From assembly GCA_934317005.1 (NCBI GenBank), contig CAKREB010000006.1, forward strand, positions 135,895 through 199,894: a DNA stretch of 64,000 nt. Direction: 5' to 3'. This document shows positions 17,606-25,815 of this stretch, piece by piece (positions within the stretch are counted from its first letter, which is position 1; each line of letters starts with the position of its first letter). The position numbers were made by a program, and so were the translations under genes. The notes under the pieces were generated by a model. The model was not told where the DNA came from. It did not search any database and saw nothing but the letters and a program-made list of their open reading frames with translations. The stretch is from an uncultured Lachnospiraceae bacterium (GTDB taxonomy: Bacteria; Bacillota; Clostridia; Lachnospirales; Lachnospiraceae).

Positions 17606-17621
17606 CAACTATATTTAGTGC
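17606..17621 (+). promoter_or_regulatory. NrdR box 1
   Basis: CAACTATATTTAGTGC fits the NrdR consensus ACACwATATwTwGTGT at the core positions. It lies just upstream of the nrdD -35 element. Confidence 0.75.
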
Positions 17622-17626
17622 GGGTA

Positions 17627-17655
17627 TTGAAATTAAATACAATATATGGTATGAT
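17627..17655 (+). promoter_or_regulatory. Promoter of nrdD
   Basis: TTGAAA, 17 bases, TATGAT, a near-consensus sigma-A promoter about 230 bases before the gene. NrdR box 2 covers its spacer and enters the -10 element. Confidence 0.75.
17637..17652 (+). promoter_or_regulatory. NrdR box 2
   Basis: ATACAATATATGGTAT starts exactly 31 bases after box 1, about three helical turns, which is the usual spacing of paired NrdR boxes. It overlaps the -10 hexamer, as expected for repression by NrdR when dATP is high. Confidence 0.75.
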
Positions 17656-17671
17656 TATACTCGTTCAACAC

Positions 17672-17812
17672 GAAAACGGCATAACCACTAAGGGGATGCC
17701 GTTTTGAAACGTTTTGGAGCAGATATTAGAAAAATATAGTTTGTCTGCTGCAAAAGGCATTAAACCTCTCGTGAGTGGGGGAAGGATATAAAGTGGGCTT
17801 GCTCACTTTTTT
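17672..17812 (+). promoter_or_regulatory. Structured nrdD leader ending in an intrinsic terminator
   Basis: Three stems follow the promoter: AAACGGCAT / ATGCCGTTT (17672-17704), GCAGA / TCTGC (about 17720-17752) and AGTGGG / CTCACT (17792-17807) with six T. The last is a terminator ahead of the gene. GTGAG at 17771 could pair with CTCAC at 17802 and disrupt it. This suggests attenuation. No known riboswitch class was recognised. Confidence 0.5.
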
Positions 17813-17816
17813 CCGG

Positions 17817-17837
17817 AATAGGAAACTGCTCGTACAG
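17817..17837. repeat. Terminator-proximal dispersed motif, copy 2
   Basis: AGGAAACTGCTCGTACAG begins a few bases after the leader terminator. This copy lacks the TAGTG extension found in the other three. Confidence 0.65.
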
Positions 17838-17883
17838 TTTTTTACGGAAAATATTTATTACAAAGAGAAAGCTGGTATGGAAA

Positions 17884-20046
17884 ATGAAAATTATCAAGCG
17901 CAGCGGTTCGGAAGTGAATTTTAATTCAGAGAAGATTACGGCGGCGATCACAAAAGCAAATTCGGAGGTGCCGTTTAAAGAACGGTTATCGAAGGAACAG
18001 ATTGCTGATATTACGGCAACGGTAGAGAATATCTGCATCGATTCCAATCGTTCTATGGGTGTAGAAGAAATTCAGGATCTGGTAGAAGAGCAGATTATGG
18101 ATAAGCGGGCGTTTCAGGTGGCGCGAAAGTATATCACCTATCGTTATAACCGTGCTTTGGTGAGAAAATCGAACTCGACAGATAAGCAGATTCTTAGCCT
18201 GTTAGAGTGCAACAATGAAGAGGTAAAGCAGGAAAATTCCAACAAAAATCCTACAGTGAACAGCGTACAGCGTGATTATATGGCAGGGGAAGTCAGCAAA
18301 GACATTACAAAGCGCTTTTTGCTTCCAAGTGAGGTGATCCGTGCGCATGAACAGGGAATCATTCATTTTCATGATTCTGATTATTTTGCACAGCATATGC
18401 ACAACTGCTGTCTGGTGAATCTGGAGGACATGTTGCAGAACGGAACTGTGATCAGCGAAACAATGATCGAAAAACCGAAGAGCTTTTCGACTGCATGTAA
18501 TATTGCGACACAGAGCATTGCGCAGATTGCAAGCTCCCAGTATGGTGGTCAGAGCATCAGCCTGACACATCTGGCACCGTTTGTAGATGTCAGCCGCCAA
18601 AAGTATAAAAAACAAGTAGAAGAAGAGTTTATCAGTGCCCATGTAGAGTATACGCAGGAGCAGATTGATGCGGTAGCAGAGATCAGGGTAAAAGATGAGA
18701 TTAAGCGTGGCGTCCAGATGATACAGTATCAGGTGATTACGCTGATGACAACAAATGGACAGGCACCTTTTGTCAGTGTATTTATGTATTTGAATGAAGC
18801 ACCGGAGGGAAGACTGCGCGATGATCTGGCATTGATCATGGAGGAAATTCTTCGTCAGCGTATGCAGGGTGTCAAAAATGAGAAAGGTGTTTATATTACA
18901 CCGGCATTTCCAAAGCTTCTATACGTTCTGGAGGAAAATAATATTCATGAGGACAGCAAATATTGGTATCTGACAGAGCTTGCTGCAAAGTGTACGGCAA
19001 AGCGTATGGTGCCGGATTACATTTCAGAAAAGATCATGAAAGAGTTAAAGCAGGGGTACTGCTATCCGTGTATGGGATGCCGTTCCTTCCTGACGGTGTA
19101 TCATGATGAAGATGGTCAGCCGAAGTTTTATGGAAGATTCAATCAGGGCGTTGTCACATTGAATCTGGTAGATGTTGCCTGCTCTTCCGATGGTGATGAA
19201 GATCTGTTCTGGAAGATTATGGACAAGCGTCTGGCGCTTTGCAAGGAAGCTTTGATGTGCCGCCATAACCGTTTGAAGGGAACACCGTCCGATGTTGCTC
19301 CAATCTTATGGCAGTATGGAGCACTGGCAAGGTTAAAGAAGGGAGAAACAATCGACAAGCTGTTATACAATGGGTATTCAACTATTTCTCTCGGATATGC
19401 GGGACTATGCGAATGTACACGCTATATGACCGGAAAATCTCACACGGATCCGAAAGCAACACCATTTGCCTTAAAGGTCATGAAGCGTTTAAATGATGCC
19501 TGCGAACAATGGCGCAAAGAAGAAAACATTGATTTTAGTCTATACGGAACACCGCTAGAGTCTACCACATATAAGTTTGCCAAATGCCTGCAAAAGCGTT
19601 TTGGCATCATAGAAGGTGTTACAGATAAAAACTACATTACAAACAGCTATCATGTACATGTGACAGAGGAAATCAATGCTTTCGATAAATTAAAGTTTGA
19701 AGCACAATTTCAGAAGCTTTCTCCGGGTGGAGCTGTTAGTTATGTAGAGGTTCCGAATATGGAAAATAATATTGAAGCTGTCTTAGAGGTCATGAAGTTC
19801 ATCTATGACAATATTATGTATGCAGAGTTGAACACAAAGAGTGACTATTGTCAGGTATGTGATTACAGTGGACAGATTCAGATTGTAACGGATGAACACG
19901 GAAAATTAATCTGGAAATGCCCAAATTGCGGCAACACAAATCAGGATAAGATGAATGTAGCGCGAAGAACCTGTGGTTATATCGGTACGCAGTTCTGGAA
20001 TCAGGGACGCACGCAGGAGATTAAAGAGAGGGTGCTGCATCTGTAA
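17884..20046 (+). CDS. nrdD: Anaerobic (class III) ribonucleoside-triphosphate reductase
   Basis: NrdD reduces ribonucleotides to deoxyribonucleotides using an oxygen-sensitive glycyl radical. The 720-residue protein has an N-terminal ATP-cone (KIIKRSGSEVNFNSEKI) and a reductase barrel. Its C-terminal zinc site has paired CxxC motifs (CQVC, CPNC), and the glycyl-radical segment is RRTCGYIGTQFWNQGR. The usual partner gene nrdG (activating enzyme) does not follow; leuA does. The ribosome site is weak (ATGGAA). Two NrdR boxes and a leader terminator indicate two layers of control. Confidence 0.96.
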   Translation: MKIIKRSGSEVNFNSEKITAAITKANSEVPFKERLSKEQIADITATVENICIDSNRSMGVEEIQDLVEEQIMDKRAFQVARKYITYRYNRALVRKSNSTDKQILSLLECNNEEVKQENSNKNPTVNSVQRDYMAGEVSKDITKRFLLPSEVIRAHEQGIIHFHDSDYFAQHMHNCCLVNLEDMLQNGTVISETMIEKPKSFSTACNIATQSIAQIASSQYGGQSISLTHLAPFVDVSRQKYKKQVEEEFISAHVEYTQEQIDAVAEIRVKDEIKRGVQMIQYQVITLMTTNGQAPFVSVFMYLNEAPEGRLRDDLALIMEEILRQRMQGVKNEKGVYITPAFPKLLYVLEENNIHEDSKYWYLTELAAKCTAKRMVPDYISEKIMKELKQGYCYPCMGCRSFLTVYHDEDGQPKFYGRFNQGVVTLNLVDVACSSDGDEDLFWKIMDKRLALCKEALMCRHNRLKGTPSDVAPILWQYGALARLKKGETIDKLLYNGYSTISLGYAGLCECTRYMTGKSHTDPKATPFALKVMKRLNDACEQWRKEENIDFSLYGTPLESTTYKFAKCLQKRFGIIEGVTDKNYITNSYHVHVTEEINAFDKLKFEAQFQKLSPGGAVSYVEVPNMENNIEAVLEVMKFIYDNIMYAELNTKSDYCQVCDYSGQIQIVTDEHGKLIWKCPNCGNTNQDKMNVARRTCGYIGTQFWNQGRTQEIKERVLHL

Positions 20047-20064
20047 TTTTTTTGAAAAAGGGGT

Positions 20065-20366
20065 TTTCAAACAGAAGAAAATGTGTTATAGTCTCTGATA
20101 GACGATAAAAAGCAAGGAAGAGGAGTAGTAGCTGTAAAACAGATTGCAGAAAGCTGCTGGTTGATGCGAAGCAGTAGAAGTGATATGGTGAACTCGCCTC
20201 GGAGCTTCCGGCTGAATGAAGTAGGCTTGGACGGATTCCCACCGTTAGCGGGGAAAGGTATTGACTTAGTGATGTACCTGTGAGAGCATGATTTTTCATG
20301 AAATAGAGTGGTAACGCGTGAGTATATTCTCCGTCTCTACATTATGTAGAGGCGGTTTTCTTTTTT
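20065..20366 (+). promoter_or_regulatory. T-box leader (leucine) with promoter and terminator
   Basis: A promoter (TTTCAA, 16 bases, TATAGT, 20065-20092) precedes a leader with a long stem I. The likely specifier is CTC (Leu) at 20193-20195, after GGTGAA. The T-box core GAGTGGTAACGCG is at 20306-20318, and the terminator CCGTCTCTAC / GTAGAGGCGG with T-run is at 20331-20366. The bulge TGGT matches an ACCA tRNA end. Uncharged leucyl-tRNA should switch leuA on. Confidence 0.88.
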
Positions 20367-20370
20367 GTTC

Positions 20371-20396
20371 AATAGGAAATTGCTCGTACAGTAGTG
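20371..20396. repeat. Terminator-proximal dispersed motif, copy 3
   Basis: AGGAAATTGCTCGTACAG plus TAGTG, five bases after the T-box T-run. The 175 bases from here to leuA hold only a TGTGGCAG / CTGCCACA hairpin (about 20456-20479) and no gene. Confidence 0.7.
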
Positions 20397-20573
20397 GGAT
20401 ACTAACGCTGGCGGGGCTCGTTTTCATTGGAAGCATGAGAAGAAGCAGGTTGACTTGTGGCAGTGTGCTGCCTGCCACAGGAAAAAACAAGCGAAAGGCT
20501 GTACATGACAGTAATGCATGGTTGCAGCAGATAGTGCGCTGTAAAGGAAAGCAGTACAGAAAAGAGGTTAAAC

Positions 20574-22256
20574 ATGAAAGGATTTGACAAGTATCAGAAA
20601 AGTTATTTTATGCCGCCAGTCCCATGCTATGACTGGGTAAAGAAGGATGCGATAGAAACACCGCCGGTATGGTGCAGTGTCGATTTGCGTGATGGTAATC
20701 AGGCATTGATCGAGCCAATGAGCTTAGAGGAAAAAGTAGAATATTTTAAGATGCTTGTAAAGATTGGATTTAAGGAAATAGAAGTTGGTTTTCCGGCAGC
20801 ATCGGAAACAGAATATAATTTTCTTCGTACATTGATTGAGAGAAAGCTGATTCCGGATGATGTGACGGTACAGGTTCTGACACAGGCGAGAGAACATATT
20901 ATCCGCAAGACATTTGAAGCGGTAGACGGTGCACCGAACGCAATTGTTCATGTATACAATTCTACATCCGTAGCACAGCGTGAGCAGGTATTCCGCAAAT
21001 CAAAAGAAGAGATTAAACAGATTGCTGTGGATGGAGCGCAGTTATTAAAGACACTGGCAGAACAGGTAAAGGGGAATATCCGTTTTGAGTATAGTCCGGA
21101 AAGCTTTCATGGAACAGAAGTGGATTATGCAGTAGAGGTGTGCAATGCAGTGTTGGATGTATGGCAGCCAAAGGCAGACGCAAAGGCAATCATCAATATT
21201 CCGTCTACAGTAGAAAATGCGATGCCACACGTCTTTGCAAGTCAGGTAGAATATGTCAGCAAGAATCTGAAATATCGTGACAATGTTGTGTTATCTTTGC
21301 ATCCGCATAATGACCGTGGCTGCGGAGTGGCGGCAGCAGAGCTTGGTGTACTGGCAGGCGCTGACCGTCTGGAGGGTACACTCTTTGGAAATGGTGAGCG
21401 TACCGGTAACTTAGATATCGTAACAGTTGCCATGAACCTTCATTCACATGGTGTGGATTCTAAGCTTGATTTTGAAAATATGCAGGAAATCAAAGAAACA
21501 TATGAGCGATTGACGGATATGCAGGTATCTATGCGTGAACCTTATGCGGGTGAGTTAGTATTTACCGCATTTTCCGGTTCTCATCAGGATGCAATCTCTA
21601 AGGGGATGACACATCGTGAGGAAACAGGCGAATATAAGTGGACAGTGCCATATCTGCCAATTGATCCGAAAGATGTTGGAAGAACTTATGATTCAGATGT
21701 AATCCGTATCAACAGCCAGTCGGGAAAAGGCGGCGTAGCATATGTCTTAAAGCAGAACTTCGGTCTGATCCTGCCGGATAAGATGCGTGAAGAGGTTGGT
21801 TATCTGATGAAAGGTGTATCTGATCATGAGCATGCGGAGCTTAGTCCACAGGAAATGTTAGATGTATTTAAGGATCATTACTGCAATCCAAAGAAATTCT
21901 TTGCAATTGTAGAATGCCACTTTAAGCAGGAAGAGGGTGGAATCACAGCAAGTGTTACCATCGAAGAGGATGGCTCGAAGGAAGTCGTTGTGGCAAAAGG
22001 AAATGGTCGTCTTAATGCAGTAAATAATGCGGTCAAGAAATACTTTGATATCAGCTATACATTAGATGTTTATGAGGAGCATGCATTAGCTAAAAATTCT
22101 TCTGCGAAGGCTGTGGCTTATGTGGGAATTACACAGGATGAGAAGAAGAATTACTGGGGTGTTGGAAGCAACGAGGATATTATCAAGGCTTCTGTAGAGG
22201 CATTGGAGCATGCTGTCAATCACATGCTTGAGGTGAAAGGCGACAAGGTTCGTTAA
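20574..22256 (+). CDS. leuA: 2-isopropylmalate synthase (long LeuA type)
   Basis: LeuA condenses acetyl-CoA with 2-oxoisovalerate, the first committed step of leucine synthesis. The 560-residue protein has a HMGL-like TIM barrel (DLRDGNQALIEPMS near the start, LHPHNDRGCGVAAAELG in the middle) and a C-terminal LeuA dimer domain for leucine feedback. The length and opening match the fungal-like alpha-IPMS type 2. AAAGAGG precedes the ATG. The T-box leader gives leucine-dependent control. leuB, leuC and leuD are not adjacent. Confidence 0.96.
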   Translation: MKGFDKYQKSYFMPPVPCYDWVKKDAIETPPVWCSVDLRDGNQALIEPMSLEEKVEYFKMLVKIGFKEIEVGFPAASETEYNFLRTLIERKLIPDDVTVQVLTQAREHIIRKTFEAVDGAPNAIVHVYNSTSVAQREQVFRKSKEEIKQIAVDGAQLLKTLAEQVKGNIRFEYSPESFHGTEVDYAVEVCNAVLDVWQPKADAKAIINIPSTVENAMPHVFASQVEYVSKNLKYRDNVVLSLHPHNDRGCGVAAAELGVLAGADRLEGTLFGNGERTGNLDIVTVAMNLHSHGVDSKLDFENMQEIKETYERLTDMQVSMREPYAGELVFTAFSGSHQDAISKGMTHREETGEYKWTVPYLPIDPKDVGRTYDSDVIRINSQSGKGGVAYVLKQNFGLILPDKMREEVGYLMKGVSDHEHAELSPQEMLDVFKDHYCNPKKFFAIVECHFKQEEGGITASVTIEEDGSKEVVVAKGNGRLNAVNNAVKKYFDISYTLDVYEEHALAKNSSAKAVAYVGITQDEKKNYWGVGSNEDIIKASVEALEHAVNHMLEVKGDKVR

Positions 22257-22278
22257 TATTGTTAATATTTGAATAAAT

Positions 22279-22307
22279 AAAAGGCATCGTTTGTGATGCC
22301 TTTTTCG
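22279..22307 (+). terminator. Intrinsic terminator of leuA
   Basis: AAGGCATC / GATGCC with a short loop and a T-run. Confidence 0.85.
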
Positions 22308-22390
22308 TTATATAATATGAAAGCTTGCTAAGGGATAGGGAAGGATTTCGTGGGAGTAAAGAACGATAGATAGAGAAAGAGGAGATCATC

Positions 22391-22987
22391 ATGAAAAAAT
22401 ATAAATGGGTTATTATTACGCTGGTAGTTTTATGTTTTGTTGGGATAGGAGTCTATCAGTTCCTGCGTACACCAACGTATACAATCAACACGATTAAAGG
22501 GAGTTATGCTTTTGATCATGATGATTATTTGTATTATTTGCGTGAGGTTGACTATGTTTTTGTTGGAAAAATTGAAAAAAATATGGGAACAGAGTATGTG
22601 GAAGAAGAAACAATGGAAACAAACAAAACAGGAACACCATATACTAAGTATCAGGTATCAGTTTCAAAAGTGTTAAAAGGTGATGTGACAAGCGGAGAAA
22701 CACTATATGTTAAAAAGTTAGGTGGTATCTCGGCTAATCAAAAGGAATATTATCTTTGTGAAGAAGACAATATTCCTGAAGAGGAAAAATATTATATATT
22801 TATGGCATATGCTCAGAAAAATGGAGAATTATTAGTTGCCGGAAAAAATTCAACGATTCCTGCAAATATGAAAAATACAACAAAATTAGGCGAAAAAATT
22901 GAAAAAATTTGGAAGAAAGCAAAGCAGTTAGGTGATACACCTAGAGAACACTATAAAATAGAAAGGCAAGGAAGAGGAATAAAATAA
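22391..22987 (+). CDS. Exported or membrane-anchored protein, function unknown
   Basis: The 198-residue protein has an N-terminal hydrophobic helix (about 6-24) acting as anchor or signal. A domain that looks all-beta follows, with DYVFVGKIEKN, a middle KYQVSVSKVLKGDV...LYVKKLGGI and a final GELLVAGKNSTIPAN. No lipobox is seen. GAGGAG stands before the ATG. The next gene is a shortened paralog. I recognise the pattern from uncharacterised Firmicute exported proteins only. Confidence 0.7.
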   Translation: MKKYKWVIITLVVLCFVGIGVYQFLRTPTYTINTIKGSYAFDHDDYLYYLREVDYVFVGKIEKNMGTEYVEEETMETNKTGTPYTKYQVSVSKVLKGDVTSGETLYVKKLGGISANQKEYYLCEEDNIPEEEKYYIFMAYAQKNGELLVAGKNSTIPANMKNTTKLGEKIEKIWKKAKQLGDTPREHYKIERQGRGIK

Positions 22988-23031
22988 TAAAAGTATGTGT
23001 TATTTTTGAAAATATGAGTGAGGGATGAAAG

Positions 23032-23394
23032 ATGAAAAAGATATATGGATATGTAGTGCTCACTGTATTGTTGCTAGGGATAGCGACTGCTTTGGAAACA
23101 AAAGCTACGGACGGAAAGGTGAAGATTTTTCCGATAGAAGCATGTTATGCGATGGATGTGTATAATCCGGTGGAAGTGGTGAAAGAGGCTGACTATGTAT
23201 TTGCAGGACATGTGGAGTCAGTAGATGGTTCACTCATCGTGTCAGGAGCAAATTCTAACATTGAAATCAATGAAAGCAATTTAAAGTCTGTTGCAGCCAT
23301 TAAATCTGCAAAGGAATATAAGATATATGAAAAAGCAGTAAAACAGCAGACAGCAGATACAGAGTCTTTAAAAAATGATATGCAAAATAAATAA
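23032..23394 (+). CDS. Shortened paralog of the preceding exported protein
   Basis: The 120-residue protein has a signal-like N-terminus. EADYVFAGHVESV then joins directly to DGSLIVSGANSNIEIN. In the upstream gene the matching blocks are separated by about 95 residues, so the central beta region is missing here in frame. A purine-rich AGGGATGAAAG precedes the ATG. It may be a degraded gene that still reads open, or a trimmed domain. Confidence 0.55.
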   Translation: MKKIYGYVVLTVLLLGIATALETKATDGKVKIFPIEACYAMDVYNPVEVVKEADYVFAGHVESVDGSLIVSGANSNIEINESNLKSVAAIKSAKEYKIYEKAVKQQTADTESLKNDMQNK

Positions 23395-23442
23395 GTCTTA
23401 ATGCAACTGGAAGTCTGCGGACTGCTAAAAATGGAGATTGAG

Positions 23443-23866
23443 ATGGAATATACAATAGATTACAATTTATGGATAATTATTTTAGGTCTGACATTGCTTT
23501 TTGGAGGGCGATATGTTGTGTGCAAAGTCAGACGAATAGAAAACAAAGTGTCGGGAAACTGGTATTTTCTTTTGATTTATATCTTTTGTGTCATAAAGTA
23601 TGAATTTTTACCGATACGTTGTTTGAGTAGGGAAAAGTTAGTATGGTTGTATGGGACAAAGGCTCATGCTGTTTTTGGGGATTATGTGCAGTGGCTTCCG
23701 TTTGAAAGAATTCCTCCAGCTTCTGATTTGTCTGTTGACAGGATATGCCGGGAAGTATAGTGTGTCGCTAGATGAAAGTTTTTTAAACATTCTTGGAGGT
23801 GGTCTTGTTCTTATGCTATTTGGTGTAGTTCATCGGATGCGCTGCACTAGTGTACGGAATCATTGA
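23443..23866 (+). pseudogene. VanZ-like membrane protein, frameshifted remnant
   Basis: The first frame gives a 105-residue hydrophobic protein with helices near 5-20 and 43-57 and the VanZ-like YVQWLPFERIP. It ends at a stop at 23758-23760. The overlapping frame (to 23866) continues with SVSLDESFLNILGGGLVLMLFG, which resembles the VanZ end. A single frameshift near 23700-23740 would rejoin them. GGAG lies six bases before ATG 23443. VanZ-like proteins are membrane proteins, some linked to glycopeptide resistance. Confidence 0.5.
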
Positions 23867-23891
23867 TAATGCAGCAAATGTTAGTGATCAT

Positions 23892-23927
23892 AAAAGGCAA
23901 GTCACTCATCGAGTGGCCTGCCTTTTT
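23892..23927. terminator. Bidirectional terminator between convergent genes
   Basis: AAAAGGCA / TGCCTTTTT flank an inner CACTC / GAGTG stem. The A-run on one side and T-run on the other suit both the VanZ remnant and the coat genes. Confidence 0.75.
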
Positions 23928-23988
23928 GCAACTTTATAAGAAATTTCTTAGTAAAAAGAGAGATTTCTTTCAAGTGAAAAGATGAGAA

Positions 23989-24255
23989 TTAATTGCTGCA
24001 GGAAGCTTTGTATTTCTGCTGTGTTTCCATTACCTTTTTCTCTTCGGCAGCCGGAGTTGGGTAGTATCCTTTGGATGAGGTCATATGGAAGACATCGTCC
24101 TGAATGTCGTGCTCGTCTTTTAAGATATTGAGCATGGAATTGCGTACATTTTCGTGCGTGCATTCGTTGGAGAATGTGTTGTAGTTATTGGTAGCAAATT
24201 TTGCTGTTGTTAAAGCATCCTGTAATACTTCTTTTTCAGAATATGGTGTGTTCAT
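23989..24255 (-). CDS. CotF-family spore coat protein
   Basis: The 88-residue helical protein matches the CotF/ferritin-like coat module: SEKEVLQDALTTAKFATNNYN, then ENVRNSMLNILKDEHDIQDDVFHMTSSKGYYPT. The tyrosine-rich, Pro-containing tail is typical. CotF proteins are deposited in the inner coat during sporulation. GGAGG precedes the start. It lies 13 bases downstream of a second small coat-like gene, so the two form an operon. Confidence 0.85.
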   Translation of the reverse strand: MNTPYSEKEVLQDALTTAKFATNNYNTFSNECTHENVRNSMLNILKDEHDIQDDVFHMTSSKGYYPTPAAEEKKVMETQQKYKASCSN

Positions 24256-24267
24256 GGGATTTCCTCC

Positions 24268-24453
24268 TTACCCTAATAATGAATAAATGTCGTTGAAGTG
24301 TTTCTGGTGTCTTTGTGAAATCTCTTCCATTTTGGCAGAAACCTCATTGTCAGAAGAATGCTTGGCAAGCATCTGATATTTTTTGACCAGAAGTTCTTCT
24401 TCGGCTAATGCTTCGTTGATACAGGAAAGTTCTTTTTCAGAAAGTTGTGACAT
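24268..24453 (-). CDS. Small CotF-like helical protein
   Basis: The 61-residue protein (MSQLSEKELSCINEALAEEE opening) forms two helices ending HQKHFNDIYSLLG, the half-ferritin pattern often paired with CotF genes. ATG 24453 is preferred because GAGG sits seven bases upstream within the shared GCAGAAATGAGG leader; an ATG four codons earlier overlaps that site. It is probably a coat or coat-associated protein made late in sporulation. Confidence 0.75.
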   Translation of the reverse strand: MSQLSEKELSCINEALAEEELLVKKYQMLAKHSSDNEVSAKMEEISQRHQKHFNDIYSLLG

Positions 24454-24465
24454 AATAATCCTCAT

Positions 24466-24796
24466 TTCTGCGCACTATGCGTAAGAGAAAAAATTCTCAT
24501 AATAGAAATGAATCTAGTGCGCACAGATTCATTCGCGCGTGTGGCATGATGCTCAGGATCACGCAAGGTTGACAGTTTCTAGCTATGATTGGCGATGTGT
24601 TTCATAGCTGCTGCTTCCAATCAGAACGGTAGGCTGAAAGGAATCAATACAGTTTTAATATGTCCAAATTCTCCCGTTTTACACCTGTTTTCATCAAAGT
24701 TCCATAAAGTTGCGGATTACGGTTGTTTTTAGAAAATAAATGTGTTATCGTTACACTTCGGTAAGAACGTAAGTAAAGCGAAAGATGAGGTAATGG
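24466..24796. other. Intergenic region with inverted-repeat leader of the coat genes
   Basis: On the minus strand GTGCGCAC (24516-24523) and GTGCGCAG (24468-24475) flank 41 bases just before the AAATGAGG ribosome site. A near-perfect palindrome AATGAATCT / AGATTCATT (24507-24533) surrounds the distal copy. The remaining 260 bases, up to the HD-GYP start, show no gene, terminator or convincing promoter. Confidence 0.55.
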
Positions 24797-25807
24797 ATGC
24801 GATATATTGATATAGAGCAGGTTAATACAGGCATGAAAGTTGCAAAAGCAATTTTGAATGAAAGTGGTGGTATTCTTGTCAATAAAGATGTCATATTGAA
24901 AGAGCCTTTGATTACAAAAATGCGGGATCGTGGATATGCTGGGATTTATATTGAAGATGCACTTTCGGAAGATATCAGTATGGATCAGTTGATCAGCGAT
25001 GAAACGACACAGCAGGCAGTGGGAGCATTGAAAAATCTGAATGTTGACAATGCGTTGGAGTCGGCGGAAAAGATAGCGGATGAGATTTTTGCCATGCCGG
25101 ATATATCGCTTGATATGGTTAGTCTGCGTTCTAAATCGGATTCAACCTATCTGCATTCTGTGAATGTTGCTATTTACTCGGTTGTCATCGGAATCGGGAT
25201 GGGATTAAAGAAGGGAATTTTAAAGGAACTGTCGGCATCGGCACTGTTACACGATATAGGCAAGATTCAGATTCCAACGAGAATTTTGGAAAAACCCGGA
25301 AAGCTTACGATAGAAGAGTATGAAATGATCAAAAAGCATTCGGAATATGGCTATGAGCTTTTAAAGGATCATGTTCTTTTGACTTCAAAAATTAAAATGG
25401 GTGTTTATATGCATCATGAAAATGTGGATGGCAGTGGATACCCTTTGGGACTTCGGGAGCATCAGATCTATCAGTTTGCAAAGATTATTCATATTGCAGA
25501 TGTTTATGATGCCTTAAGTTCTGAGAGAAGTTATAAAAAAGCAATCTTACCGGGAGAATGCAGCCAATATCTGATGAATCAGGCGGGAAAGATGTTTCAG
25601 CCGGAAATTGTGCGTATCTTTTTGGATTGTGTGCCGGTATACCCGAAGGGAAGGACGGTTCGGTTAAATACCGGGGAGAAAGCTGTTGTGGTGGAGAATA
25701 AACAGTATCATACGCTGTATCCGGTGATTCGGCTGTTTGATGGCACGACGATTGATCTATCGGAAGAGAATGAGGAGGAATTGGAAATCGTGGAGATATT
25801 GTTATAA
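24797..25807 (+). CDS. HD-GYP domain cyclic-di-GMP phosphodiesterase
   Basis: The 336-residue protein has an N-terminal DUF3391-like region (residues 1-60). The HD-GYP domain carries LLHDIGKIQIP, the KHSEYGYELL helix and HHENVDGSGYPLGL, with all metal and GYP residues present. It should open c-di-GMP to pGpG and GMP. There are no membrane helices or receiver domain. The start is weakly supported (GATGAGG upstream). It is followed by the triple repeat and is transcribed alone. Confidence 0.93.
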   Translation: MRYIDIEQVNTGMKVAKAILNESGGILVNKDVILKEPLITKMRDRGYAGIYIEDALSEDISMDQLISDETTQQAVGALKNLNVDNALESAEKIADEIFAMPDISLDMVSLRSKSDSTYLHSVNVAIYSVVIGIGMGLKKGILKELSASALLHDIGKIQIPTRILEKPGKLTIEEYEMIKKHSEYGYELLKDHVLLTSKIKMGVYMHHENVDGSGYPLGLREHQIYQFAKIIHIADVYDALSSERSYKKAILPGECSQYLMNQAGKMFQPEIVRIFLDCVPVYPKGRTVRLNTGEKAVVVENKQYHTLYPVIRLFDGTTIDLSEENEEELEIVEILL

Positions 25808-25815
25808 TATGGGGC

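Noticed and set aside
17660..17883. Cobalamin or tetrahydrofolate riboswitch before nrdD
   Set aside because: No conserved core of either class could be aligned; only stems and a terminator are visible.
23989..24453. The two small minus-strand genes as a toxin-antitoxin pair
   Set aside because: The 88-residue protein fits the CotF spore coat family and the smaller one is a helical partner of the same type.
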